Virus record (IMG/VR): IMGVR_UViG_3300037258_000033
Coordinates: 1 to 45,829 of that record
Source of the DNA: a virus
Length of the DNA: 45,829 nucleotides
Direction: 5' to 3' (one strand)
The stretch's first letter is position 1; the number at the start of each line of letters is the position of its first letter. Both the position numbers and the translations under genes were made by a program. Under the pieces are notes generated by a model that was not told the origin of the DNA, searched no databases, and saw nothing but the letters and a program-made list of their open reading frames with translations. Positions 6,530 to 12,473 of this stretch are shown in pieces.

Positions 6530-6584
6530 TGAGTAGCGAGGTGTCGAACCTCAATGAGTAGACCTAAAAAGTGTCAGACTCTCA
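6530..6584 (-). other. T-arm-like sequence, possible tRNA remnant
   Basis: The minus strand has GAGG-TTCGACA-CCTC (6552-6538), a T-arm match, followed by CTACTCA. A TGAG at 6584-6581 could pair with its CTCA end, giving a unit of about 55 bases like those at 5913-6088. The acceptor pairing is only four bases, so this is weak. Confidence 0.3.
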
Positions 6585-6615
6585 TGTTCCACAACCTACC
6601 CGACCTGCTACTTCA

Positions 6616-7098
6616 TTACTCGGCCTCAGTCGCCTGCGGCTCGGTGTCCTCTGCCTGAGTGGAAGAGGCCTTCTCTGCCTTCTTCGCCTCCTTGGCAGCC
6701 GCGTTGGTCTTGCGCTCGGCAGCGCGTGCGTTCTTCGCTGTCCACCACGCGAGACCGTCCGCCACCTTCAGTGCCTGCCGATCGTGGCCCAGACTATCCT
6801 GGACCGTCTCGATCGGGAACGGGTTGTCCTTCGGCGCGTTCCGCATGTAGCTGTACACCATCTGCGGGGGCACCTTGTGACTGCCGTCCTTGGCTGTGTG
6901 GTAGAAGTTCCCGTTCGCGTCCTGCTTGTCCGACAGCTCGTTCGCGAGCCCGACAGGCGTGACGTAACCCTCTGGCAGTGCGCCTCGAGCCGGCTCCTTC
7001 TTGACCTTGGGAGCCTTCTCTTCGGTGCTGTCCGACTCATCGACGACGGTGTCGAGCTCGTCGGGAGTGTCCACCTCAGGTGTACCGGTGCGTGCCAT
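6616..7098 (-). CDS. Helix-turn-helix protein of the PPQ-Y-Y family, long form
   Basis: The start at ATG 7098 is chosen because GGAAGGAAG precedes it. The protein (160 aa) has an acidic, disordered N-terminus of about 40 residues. A DNA-binding-type core runs from LPEGYVTPVGLANEL through VPPQMVYSYMRN to the helix at DGLAWW. An Ala/Lys/Glu-rich tail may be helical. The core motif matches the proteins at 4001 and 10796. It is GC-richer than its neighbours. Two promoters lie upstream (7212 and 7337). Confidence 0.72.
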   Translation of the reverse strand: MARTGTPEVDTPDELDTVVDESDSTEEKAPKVKKEPARGALPEGYVTPVGLANELSDKQDANGNFYHTAKDGSHKVPPQMVYSYMRNAPKDNPFPIETVQDSLGHDRQALKVADGLAWWTAKNARAAERKTNAAAKEAKKAEKASSTQAEDTEPQATEAE

Positions 7099-7115
7099 AT
7101 TGCCACTTCCTTCCG

Positions 7116-7142
7116 CCACAACCACACACTATGTAGTTGTGG
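7116..7142 (-). promoter_or_regulatory. Leader hairpin before the 160-aa HTH gene
   Basis: CCACAAC pairs perfectly with GTTGTGG around a 13-base loop, ending about 10 bases before the ribosome binding site. Upstream in the same leader, GGTAGCTC-AGAGG-GAGTTACC forms another 8-bp stem (one G-U pair) that looks like a tRNA D arm. The leader could control translation. Confidence 0.4.
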
Positions 7143-7211
7143 ACCTTGATCGGGTAACTCCCTCTGAGCTACCTCTGCTTGAGTCCAAGTCTTGCTTTGG
7201 CCTCTGTATTT

Positions 7212-7241
7212 ATTATACAGTGACCAAGTTGTTGTACGCAA
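7212..7241 (-). promoter_or_regulatory. Sigma-70-type promoter
   Basis: The minus strand has -10 TATAAT at 7217-7212 and -35 TTGCGT at 7241-7236, with an 18-base spacer. It would start a transcript about 100 bases before the gene at 7098. Confidence 0.6.
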
Positions 7242-7259
7242 GCCCTAGACTCAGAATTA

Positions 7260-7284
7260 CCAAGGTGGAAACTTTACACCTTGG
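7260..7284 (-). terminator. Hairpin between two leftward promoters
   Basis: CCAAGGTG and CACCTTGG pair perfectly over 8 bases with a 9-base loop. No U-run follows, so termination is uncertain. It separates promoter 7337 from promoter 7212. Confidence 0.4.
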
Positions 7285-7325
7285 CAACTCAAAACCTAGG
7301 CCCTTTTCTTGAAGCAATTCTTTCG

Positions 7326-7387
7326 CTTACAATTTAATTATATAGGGAACATAAATGCCCTATCAAGCCCTCGCTACGAGTCAATTT
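7326..7387 (-). repeat. Promoter-bearing repeat, copy A
   Basis: These roughly 62 bases are closely matched at 9886-9947. Shared blocks on the minus strand are AATTGACTCG, GAGGGCTTGA, AGGGCATT and CCCTATATAATT. The repeat holds a complete promoter and flanking conserved sequence that may be an operator. Confidence 0.8.
7337..7366 (-). promoter_or_regulatory. Strong sigma-70-type promoter in repeat copy A
   Basis: The minus strand has -35 TTGATA (7366-7361), an 18-base spacer and -10 TATAAT (7342-7337). It lies immediately downstream of the gene ending at 7389 and drives the leftward genes beginning at 7098. Confidence 0.7.
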
Positions 7388-7388
7388 C

Positions 7389-7715
7389 TTAGAACCAGGG
7401 CGGCAACTCTTTTGGCAACGTTTCCCAATCGTAGCCGTTGTCCTTGCAGCCCACGAAGACGGCATTTCCTACGATCATACCCCCATACCTACCAAGGAGT
7501 GTGGCGCGCTCGTTTATCGGACTTAACTTTACACGTCCGTCTTCATCGACTAACATACACATGCGGTAATTGCGTAACGATTGTGAGTTTACTTGTTCAA
7601 CGTAGCCACCAACCAGCTGTTGCAGCTGCCGTAGGAGGCTTATACCTGTATCCGCTTCCAGTGTCTCCCTTCTCATAAGTTGTTTCACGTCGGCAGGCAC
7701 TACTAGTACAGTCAT
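7389..7715 (-). CDS. DUF3846-like protein (108 aa)
   Basis: MTVLVVPAD, then LRQLQQLVGGYVEQV, MLVDEDGRVK, N-E-R-A-T and GMIVGNAVFVG follow the order typical of DUF3846 proteins. These are common in actinobacterial phages and plasmids and their function is unknown. I choose ATG 7715 because it overlaps the upstream stop as ATGA. It is the last gene before promoter copy A. Confidence 0.75.
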   Translation of the reverse strand: MTVLVVPADVKQLMRRETLEADTGISLLRQLQQLVGGYVEQVNSQSLRNYRMCMLVDEDGRVKLSPINERATLLGRYGGMIVGNAVFVGCKDNGYDWETLPKELPPWF

Positions 7716-8062
7716 GTTTCCCATGGCTTCTCCTTTTCAGGGATATCGTAACGTGCCTCATCGCCTCTATCCCAATCGAACTTTTCGTTTCCTGTCGCCT
7801 TAAAACTGCTCTGGATCGGTTCAGCTTGTAAGGCATCCAGCGCTTCTTTGAACTGCATTCTTACTGCTTGTTCGTTCTTTCTTACGACTACGATCTTTCG
7901 GTCGCGGTACCTGTAACTCTTCTCCAACTTGTGATTTATGTGATGCTCTGTGGGCCATGCAGCTATCTCCATACACTTGCGTGCAAGAGGTAGTCCGAAG
8001 ATAGAGAGTGCTAGCGGTATTGCTACTATTACCCACGGTATACCCCACAGAAGCGCCAACAT
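7712..8062 (-). CDS. Small membrane protein (116 aa)
   Basis: The start at ATG 8062 gives MLALLWGIPWVIVAIPLALSI, an N-terminal membrane segment of about 20 residues. A soluble, charged C-terminal region of about 90 residues follows, probably cytoplasmic. It follows closely after the stop of the upstream gene and couples downstream by ATGA. The function is unknown. Confidence 0.68.
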   Translation of the reverse strand: MLALLWGIPWVIVAIPLALSIFGLPLARKCMEIAAWPTEHHINHKLEKSYRYRDRKIVVVRKNEQAVRMQFKEALDALQAEPIQSSFKATGNEKFDWDRGDEARYDIPEKEKPWET

Positions 8063-8063
8063 C

Positions 8064-8258
8064 CTACGCAAGGAATTGTGCGCACAGACGCGTCTGCAAC
8101 ACTTCTTCGCGAGTTACGAATACCTGGTTTAGTATCCTTGCAGCTACTTCTCTCATGTTGAACAATTCACCAGCGGTAGCGCGAAGATCGGCATCGACTT
8201 CCAGTAGGTAATCGATTGTCTCCGCTTCCATCTCGTGCATAGTCTTGTTAATCATCAC
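8064..8258 (-). CDS. Small helical hypothetical protein (64 aa)
   Basis: The start ATG 8258 overlaps the stop of the upstream gene (ATGA). The sequence is acidic and helical (EAETIDYLLEVDADLRA), with no recognised domain. The coupling and codon pattern support a real gene. Confidence 0.62.
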   Translation of the reverse strand: MMINKTMHEMEAETIDYLLEVDADLRATAGELFNMREVAARILNQVFVTREEVLQTRLCAQFLA

Positions 8259-8416
8259 TTGTCCTTATGTTTCCTAGCAATCATGCGCTCCACGTTAGTA
8301 AGCGAAGAACTGACTGCAGTGACACCACAAGTGCAGACCCCAGCGACAGTTGAGTCGCTAAGTTCCATTACTCGTACTTCGTGGTCATCGATAATGACCA
8401 CTTCACTGTGCGACAT
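8255..8416 (-). CDS. Small hypothetical protein with CTCG motif (53 aa)
   Basis: I start at ATG 8416 (MSHSEVVIIDDHEVRV), right after the upstream TAA, instead of at a longer in-frame extension that would overlap the upstream gene. It has a short beta-type sequence, then GVCTCGVTA. The function is unknown. Confidence 0.55.
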   Translation of the reverse strand: MSHSEVVIIDDHEVRVMELSDSTVAGVCTCGVTAVSSSLTNVERMIARKHKDK

Positions 8417-8417
8417 G

Positions 8418-8756
8418 TTACGACAGCCGTTCCATGTCGACAACGAGCCATACCTCTGCATTCGCGTCTACGCTTGCGATCCAAGTCATCAGATCGTCCC
8501 AGCTCAGACCGTCACGCAAGTTGGTGCCGTTGTTGTACATCTGCCTCGCGGTAGTGTACCACAAGCCGTTGTCGGCTAGGTGTGCACTGTACGAGTACTT
8601 ACGCCTTGGGTAGTTCTTGTAGGTGATCTCGAAGTAGATCGCCTTCTTACCGTCAGCCCAAGGACTATCTGGCTCTTTCGGCAGCGAGTCCAACTTTGCT
8701 AACTGCTCCAAGATAACTTTCGCTTGAGCTTCCAACAGTTTTCTGTTAGGCATCAT
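8418..8756 (-). CDS. Hypothetical protein (112 aa)
   Basis: AGGAGG precedes tandem ATG codons at 8756 and 8753. The protein is mixed alpha/beta, with a helix at EAQAKVILEQLAKL and aromatic strands (AIYFEITYKNYPRRKYSYSA). It ends in WLVVDMERL. No family is recognised. Confidence 0.72.
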   Translation of the reverse strand: MMPNRKLLEAQAKVILEQLAKLDSLPKEPDSPWADGKKAIYFEITYKNYPRRKYSYSAHLADNGLWYTTARQMYNNGTNLRDGLSWDDLMTWIASVDANAEVWLVVDMERLS

Positions 8757-8782
8757 TTACCTCCTGAGCGGGGGCCGGGTTT

Positions 8783-9019
8783 CTATGAATCAACCACCAC
8801 AGGGTGTGGTCGTGGGTGTTGTGTACTCGCAACACTGGCCGCCTTTAATTTGCGGACACCCTCCTTGTTTCTTACTTGAAGCGAACGTTCAACAGCTGCT
8901 CTCTGGCAATACACCAATCGCCGCGTGTCGATGTCATGTGCACGTTTGCCCCGGCTCAGTTTTGCACGGTTCTGGGCTGCTCGTGCAGCGGCTTGCCTTC
9001 GTTGTCTTACTGTCGGCAA
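8783..9019 (-). CDS. Arg-rich hypothetical ORF, start uncertain
   Basis: This open frame (78 codons, TTG at 9019) encodes a very basic protein (RQRRQAAARAAQNRAKLSRG). No convincing ribosome binding site precedes it. Another frame just upstream starts properly at ATG 9068 (MLIKAELMQEGMMFNELADS) and runs on for only 44 codons. The two may be one gene split by a frameshift, or unrelated short ORFs. Confidence 0.4.
   Translation of the reverse strand: MPTVRQRRQAAARAAQNRAKLSRGKRAHDIDTRRLVYCQRAAVERSLQVRNKEGVRKLKAASVASTQHPRPHPVVVDS
8796..8804 (-). promoter_or_regulatory. CCCTGTGGT element
   Basis: An exact copy lies on the minus strand near the 3' end of the doubtful Arg-rich ORF. It extends as CCCTGTGGTGGTTGATTC, matching the copy at 25645 at 17 of 18 bases. 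Confidence 0.5.
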
Positions 9020-9068
9020 GCTCGTTGAACATCATACCTTCTTGCATGAGTTCTGCCTTGATCAACAT

Positions 9069-9176
9069 CTACTTATCCTTTCGTTGTCTGTTCTGCCTTT
9101 GTGGGATACCGTACCCGATTACCCAGTAACTGAGTAAGGTAAAGTACAGTAGTGTGCCGCTTAACAACGTCTCCAT
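9069..9176 (-). CDS. 35-residue single-pass membrane protein
   Basis: ATG 9176 follows the stop of the upstream gene by two bases and is preceded by AAGGGGAAAG. The peptide begins METLLSGTLLYFTLLSYWVI, one hydrophobic segment, and ends in a basic tail (RQNRQRKDK). It is short but has the right signals and a clear membrane topology. The function is unknown. Confidence 0.6.
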   Translation of the reverse strand: METLLSGTLLYFTLLSYWVIGYGIPQRQNRQRKDK

Positions 9177-9178
9177 AG

Positions 9179-9595
9179 CTACTTTCCCCTTCTGCGCAAG
9201 TTGTTTACTCTACGCTTGCGCGCGACTTTGTTTTTAGCACGCTGACGCTGAAACTTGTTCTCGTTCGCAGGGCCTGCATAGATGTTGTTGCCTAGCTTCT
9301 TGTTCAACGCACCTAACGCTGCGAACGAATCTGGCATTGGCATCGTACCTTCAAGTTGCTCCAAAGCTGTGCCTGTGGTAGCTGTTGTTGCGGCGGTGTC
9401 TGTTGGTGCAGTCGCGCTTTCTAGAGCTGCAAGATCGACCTTACCATCTTCGAGCGCCGTCTCTACTTCCCTTAGGCAAACACAACAATCAAGGTTCACC
9501 TCGGTGTCGTGGTACCCTTGCTCGTGTTGGTGTTCGAACCAATCAGCATCGTTCGCATCCAACTCGTCCTGAGCTCGTGTGTGTTCGTCACTCAT
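9179..9595 (-). CDS. Hypothetical protein with basic C-terminus (138 aa)
   Basis: The N-terminal half is acidic with a CCVC cluster near residue 38. A Thr/Ala-rich linker follows, and the C-terminus is very basic (QRAKNKVARKRRVNNLRRRGK), suited to nucleic-acid binding. It begins 5 bases after the upstream gene. No family is recognised. Confidence 0.7.
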   Translation of the reverse strand: MSDEHTRAQDELDANDADWFEHQHEQGYHDTEVNLDCCVCLREVETALEDGKVDLAALESATAPTDTAATTATTGTALEQLEGTMPMPDSFAALGALNKKLGNNIYAGPANENKFQRQRAKNKVARKRRVNNLRRRGK

Positions 9596-9600
9596 CGGTA

Positions 9601-9831
9601 TCAGAACTCATCCAGAACGTCAGCGTCATAATCCCCTGGTTCGTCTGAGTGACGTCTTGCGCACATTACCGCAATGGTAATGGTTTCGTTGATTTCGTCG
9701 TAATCTGACCTGTTCTCGTAGAACCCAGCCAGAATCTCTGCGATCTGTTCTTTTGTGAATTCTGTTCCGTTGATCTCGACTGCGTCGCCGTCGCGGAAGT
9801 CAACGAAATCTAGTGGTGAATATGACATCAT
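9601..9831 (-). CDS. Hypothetical protein (76 aa)
   Basis: The open frame reaches 9897, but the promoter at 9897-9926 would start RNA inside that stretch. I therefore place the start at ATG 9831, which follows GGAAAGGG. The protein contains FRDGDAVEINGTEFTKEQI and an acidic end (DYDADVLDEF). No family is recognised. It is the first gene of the unit read from promoter copy B. Confidence 0.65.
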   Translation of the reverse strand: MMSYSPLDFVDFRDGDAVEINGTEFTKEQIAEILAGFYENRSDYDEINETITIAVMCARRHSDEPGDYDADVLDEF

Positions 9832-9885
9832 TTTACCCTTTCCACTGTTACCAACATCTTGACCTCCTGTTGATTTAGTTTTCCT

Positions 9886-9947
9886 CTTACAACTCAATTA
9901 TATAGGGACTACTAATGCCCTTTCAAGCCCTCAGAGCGAGTCAATTT
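9886..9947 (-). repeat. Promoter-bearing repeat, copy B
   Basis: This is the second copy of the roughly 62-base repeat at 7326-7387, in the same orientation. Differences cluster in short blocks outside the -10, -35 and AGGGCATT parts. Confidence 0.8.
9897..9926 (-). promoter_or_regulatory. Strong sigma-70-type promoter in repeat copy B
   Basis: The minus strand has -35 TTGAAA (9926-9921), an 18-base spacer and -10 TATAAT (9902-9897). It drives the genes from 9831 leftward. Confidence 0.7.
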
Positions 9948-9969
9948 TGGTTTTCCCTTACCTCGTTAT

Positions 9970-10162
9970 ACTACCCTTAATAATGACTTAATAATGACTT
10001 AATAATGACTTAATAATGACTTAATAATGACTTAATAATGACTTAATAATGACTTAATACCGCAGCGGGCACTATTTCTACCTGTACGAGAGAATCGTAG
10101 ATTTAGGTATAATATAGGTTTGTATATAGTTATATATGTTAAAAAGTCATGGGAAGGGTAGT
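9970..10162. other. Iteron region, candidate replication origin
   Basis: Seven exact head-to-tail copies of TTAATAATGAC (9977-10053) plus a partial copy are followed by a very AT-rich stretch (about 10085-10145). The region is framed by ACTACCCTT (9970-9978) and its inverse AAGGGTAGT (10154-10162). The right side also carries an inverted AAGTCAT half of the iteron. The 11-bp period is close to one helical turn. This is the classic layout of an iteron origin. No initiator is identified. Confidence 0.6.
9977..10059. repeat. 11-bp tandem iterons, seven full copies
   Basis: The unit TTAATAATGAC is repeated without variation from 9977 to 10053 and then breaks off as TTAATAC. It lies in a gap of more than 500 bases without genes (9832-10370). 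Confidence 0.95.
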
Positions 10163-10370
10163 TTCTTTCACCGATGCCGTAAATACCATACTAAATCGTC
10201 TTTTATCCGTTGTGTTACGTTATACAAGCGATTTTTTAAGATAAAAGCCTCAAGTCTCAATTTCCTCAATATGACTGGTAGCCTTTACGTCTAACTGACC
10301 GCGTTTGTAGGCAGTCTTTGACACGCACCTTCTTCGCGGAACTACCTCTGGGTAGCCCCGCTATTGTAGA
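10163..10370. other. Rest of the gap, no gene seen
   Basis: This stretch is AT-rich, with ATAAAAGCCTCAAGTCTC near 10241 resembling words at 37150. CTACC-TCTG-GGTAG near 10343 forms a small hairpin just after the stop of the leftward gene at 10371. No ORF is supported. Confidence 0.4.
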
Positions 10371-10673
10371 TCACACACAGCCCACTCGGCCCTGGTATCC
10401 TCTATCAACACCCTGTGGTGTTCTGTATTCAGGGGGGACCGCGCCTGGGGTCGTCACGATGTTCAGTGACTCAGGGTCTACGACCACGCACAGCTCCGTA
10501 TCAGCTGGTGCGTATACTGCCCTCATCGTATCGGCGTACCCTCCGACTGCCCTTTGGGCTGCCCTGCTATTGTGCAGCTTCCGACCTGCGCGCCCTGACT
10601 TGTTCTTGACCTGTCGCTTCGGCGGGTGCGCTAGTTCCTTCATTAAGAACTCATGCAAGTTAAACGTCGACAT
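10371..10673 (-). CDS. Hypothetical protein (100 aa)
   Basis: AAGGAGG lies ten bases before ATG 10673. The N-terminal half is basic (KRQVKNKSGRAGRK). The C-terminal half has beta-type sequence, including TELCVVVDPESLNIVT. It sits between the candidate origin and an HTH gene, so an origin-binding role is possible, but nothing in the sequence proves it. Confidence 0.7.
   Translation of the reverse strand: MSTFNLHEFLMKELAHPPKRQVKNKSGRAGRKLHNSRAAQRAVGGYADTMRAVYAPADTELCVVVDPESLNIVTTPGAVPPEYRTPQGVDRGYQGRVGCV
10411..10419 (+). promoter_or_regulatory. CCCTGTGGT element inside a coding region
   Basis: An exact copy on the plus strand is followed seven bases later by ATTC. It lies within the 100-aa gene, antisense to it. 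Confidence 0.45.
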
Positions 10674-10756
10674 AGTTTTCTCACCTCCTTACGTATGTAT
10701 TTGAGGCAGACTTATATTCTCTTTAGTTCATACCCCTTTCATAAGTAGGGAAGGAA

Positions 10757-10780
10757 GGGATGATATTTTCATATCATCCC
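10757..10780 (-). terminator. Perfect 10-bp hairpin after an HTH gene
   Basis: GGGATGATAT pairs perfectly with ATATCATCCC around TTTC. An outer GTAGG/CCTAC pair may extend it. It lies 15 bases after the stop of the gene at 10796. There is no U-run, so it may act as a terminator, an RNA-stabilising stem or an operator. Confidence 0.5.
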
Positions 10781-10795
10781 AACCTACTCTACTTA

Positions 10796-11053
10796 CTACA
10801 CGTTCGCGATCCGACGGATCACGTTCTTCTCGAGGTACTTCGCCAACCACTTCTCGAAGTCCTCCTTCTCGACTGACACCTTGCCGTCCTCTCCCATCAC
10901 GCACGGAATGAGAGGTTTGAGGTTCTTGTTCAACCTCGACTTGGTGTAGTTGTAGAACATCTGGGGAGGAAGTTCCTTGTTCACACCCAACTCGCTCAAC
11001 GCGAGATTGGTGAGTTTGTGACAAGTCCAGATGGAAATAGTCGTTTCGGACAT
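10796..11053 (-). CDS. Helix-turn-helix protein of the PPQ-Y-Y family, short form
   Basis: This 85-aa protein reads LTNLALSELGVNKELPPQMFYNYTKSRL, then a beta wing (GEDGKVSVEKEDF) and a last helix. It is the shortest of three paralogues (see 4001 and 6616) and probably a minimal winged-helix DNA-binding protein. GAAGGGA precedes the ATG. A 17-base palindrome in its leader (11072-11088) is a natural site for autoregulation. It is the first leftward gene, back to back with the virion operon. Confidence 0.75.
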   Translation of the reverse strand: MSETTISIWTCHKLTNLALSELGVNKELPPQMFYNYTKSRLNKNLKPLIPCVMGEDGKVSVEKEDFEKWLAKYLEKNVIRRIANV

Positions 11054-11071
11054 AGCGATCCCTTCATTTGT

Positions 11072-11088
11072 GTAGGAATTTTTCCTAC
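11072..11088. promoter_or_regulatory. Palindrome GTAGGAA-TTT-TTCCTAC, possible operator
   Basis: A perfect 7-bp inverted repeat with a 3-base centre lies between the -10 box at 11097 and the HTH gene start. It covers the expected transcription start region. Confidence 0.5.
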
Positions 11089-11096
11089 ATAACTAT

Positions 11097-11125
11097 ATTA
11101 TAATTGCGTGAGAGAAAAATTGCAC
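11097..11125 (-). promoter_or_regulatory. Probable leftward promoter
   Basis: The minus strand has -10 TATAAT at 11102-11097. The best -35 is GTGCAA at 11125-11120, with a 17-base spacer. The -10 is perfect and the -35 weak, which fits a regulated promoter. Confidence 0.5.
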
Positions 11126-11324
11126 GACCGGAGCGGTAACATCACCGAAGGGGTCTACCATATGTTACCCTTATATACGTAGAGTAGTCGTACACTGCTC
11201 TTACCCCTTTACAATAAGGTTAAGCGTCGCAACAAAGATAACACCAACAAAGCATACAGAACAAGGGTACCTAGAGGGTACGAAGACGGTACTCTTATAT
11301 ATATATACACGAGGAGCCACTCAG
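11126..11324. other. Divergent control region
   Basis: This gap separates the leftward early genes from the rightward virion operon. It holds an inverted repeat GGTAACAT/ATGTTACC spaced by about 20 bases, a hairpin-prone GAGTAGT-CGTAC-ACTGCTC, and a run of TATATA just before the binding site GAGGAG of terS. I could not assign a clear rightward -35/-10 pair. Confidence 0.4.
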
Positions 11325-11669
11325 ATGAACGAGGATAGCGAACGCGAAACGTCGTCAGACGCTCCGTGGTTGTCGGAAGAGGCGGTAGCAGGATTGGCTG
11401 AGTCAGCACTTCTGGAGAGCCAGTTACACCCCGACGAGGATGAAGAGACCACAGCTCGCCGGCTCCTGCGCGAAAATGTACCTACGGCGGTCACAGCGCT
11501 GACTCACCTGATGACGCACAGCCAGAACGAGCGTGTGCGAATGGATGCGAGTAAGTACGTAATCGATCGCGTTCTTGGTAAGATCGGTGATGACGCGTTC
11601 GGTGGAGATGAAAGCCCGATCGTCAAGTTTCTCTCCGATGTCACTAGTTACGTCGAAGCCGCAAGCTAA
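11325..11669 (+). CDS. terS: Probable terminase small subunit
   Basis: This 114-aa protein opens the virion operon, ahead of terL. Its acidic N-terminus is followed by helices LLRENVPTAVTALTHLMTHS and NERVRMDASKYVIDRVLGKIGDD. That arrangement is familiar from small terminase subunits of actinophages, which recognise the packaging site and feed DNA to the large subunit. There is no classical N-terminal helix-turn-helix. Assignment rests on this resemblance and position. Confidence 0.65.
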   Translation: MNEDSERETSSDAPWLSEEAVAGLAESALLESQLHPDEDEETTARRLLRENVPTAVTALTHLMTHSQNERVRMDASKYVIDRVLGKIGDDAFGGDESPIVKFLSDVTSYVEAAS

Positions 11670-11687
11670 CGACAACCTAGGCATACA

Positions 11688-11960
11688 ATGACTAATCCAC
11701 ATACGTCAGGGCGTACACAGAATTCTTTACGTACGTTACAGACAGGTGGTGGGATCTCAGTACCGACTACGTTGGGCGGCGCACCGATGGTACAGACAAC
11801 ACCTATGACGGGCAAAGGTAAGCCCATAAAGGCAAAGCTCGGCAAGAAGAAGAAGAAGCGCGCCAAAATCAGTACAAGCGCTAACGGGCCGAAAGCCATC
11901 AAGAGTGGCGCTGTAGGTATTAACGCAGCTATGCCGCCTGACGGCCAGATGTATACCTAA
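11688..11960 (+). CDS. Small basic hypothetical protein (90 aa)
   Basis: The protein is low in complexity, with Gly/Thr/Pro-rich ends and a strongly basic centre (KAKLGKKKKKRAKIS). It is probably disordered and able to bind nucleic acid. The ribosome binding site is weak. It lies between terS and a small beta-rich protein. Function not recognised. Confidence 0.6.
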   Translation: MTNPHTSGRTQNSLRTLQTGGGISVPTTLGGAPMVQTTPMTGKGKPIKAKLGKKKKKRAKISTSANGPKAIKSGAVGINAAMPPDGQMYT

Positions 11961-11988
11961 CCATAACACCTACGGGACGGGAGCGAAG

Positions 11989-12243
11989 ATGGCAACGGTT
12001 GACCAGGCAGCGGCCGCTACGGCTCGCTTAGGGAAACATCAGACCTCGGGTAGCATTGTAGTAGGGTACCGCGATACGAATGGTCGCACCCGCAACGCCA
12101 AGGTGTTGGGACCGGGCGGCACAAGCGGTGTCAAGCTTCAGGTAATTGTAACCGGAGAGATCATCGACAACGTTGCCGCCGCTACTGCTAAGAATCAGAC
12201 AGGTGTGTACTTTAGCTACGAGATGACAGCATCAAATACCTAA
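11989..12243 (+). CDS. Small beta-rich hypothetical protein (84 aa)
   Basis: GGGAG precedes the ATG. The middle has alternating strands (GSIVVGYRDTNGRTRNAKVL, then VKLQVIVTGEIIDNV), suggesting a small beta barrel or a virion decoration element. No family is recognised. It is followed by a gap containing a CCCTGTGGT element. Confidence 0.6.
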   Translation: MATVDQAAAATARLGKHQTSGSIVVGYRDTNGRTRNAKVLGPGGTSGVKLQVIVTGEIIDNVAAATAKNQTGVYFSYEMTASNT

Positions 12244-12244
12244 G

Positions 12245-12253
12245 CCCTGTGGT
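12245..12253 (+). promoter_or_regulatory. CCCTGTGGT element between two virion genes
   Basis: An exact copy lies one base after a TAA and 26 bases before the GTG start at 12279. ATTC follows 8 bases later. Confidence 0.6.
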
Positions 12254-12278
12254 TCTTTGAGATTCGAGAGGCCCGCGC

Positions 12279-12473
12279 GTGCGACCGATCAACCCTAAGG
12301 TAGGTCAGACTGTGACCTACTACGATGCAAACTGTAAGCCACGTCCTGGCGTAGTCACTGCCACGGCTGGCACAGTTATTTCCGTACGTATCGGACATTC
12401 GGGTGAAACGCACGATACAGTGCCTTTGAGTACTACAGGGTTTAAGCAGCCTACAAGTTGGCTGCCATCATGA
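12279..12473 (+). CDS. Small SH3/KOW-like beta protein (64 aa, GTG start)
   Basis: VGQTVTYYDANCKPRPGVVTATAG and ISVRIGHSGE suggest a compact five-stranded barrel of the SH3 type. The start is GTG, preceded by GAGAGG. Its stop overlaps the next ATG as ATGA. It is a possible minor head or packaging protein, with no direct evidence. Confidence 0.6.
   Translation: MRPINPKVGQTVTYYDANCKPRPGVVTATAGTVISVRIGHSGETHDTVPLSTTGFKQPTSWLPS

Noticed and set aside
9977-10059. CRISPR array
   Set aside because: Units are 11 bp, head to tail and without spacers. This is an iteron-like tandem repeat.
10728-11024. 98-codon minus-strand ORF overlapping the HTH gene
   Set aside because: It runs through the hairpin at 10757 and has a low-complexity composition. 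The overlapping 85-aa frame has a ribosome binding site and clear paralogues.
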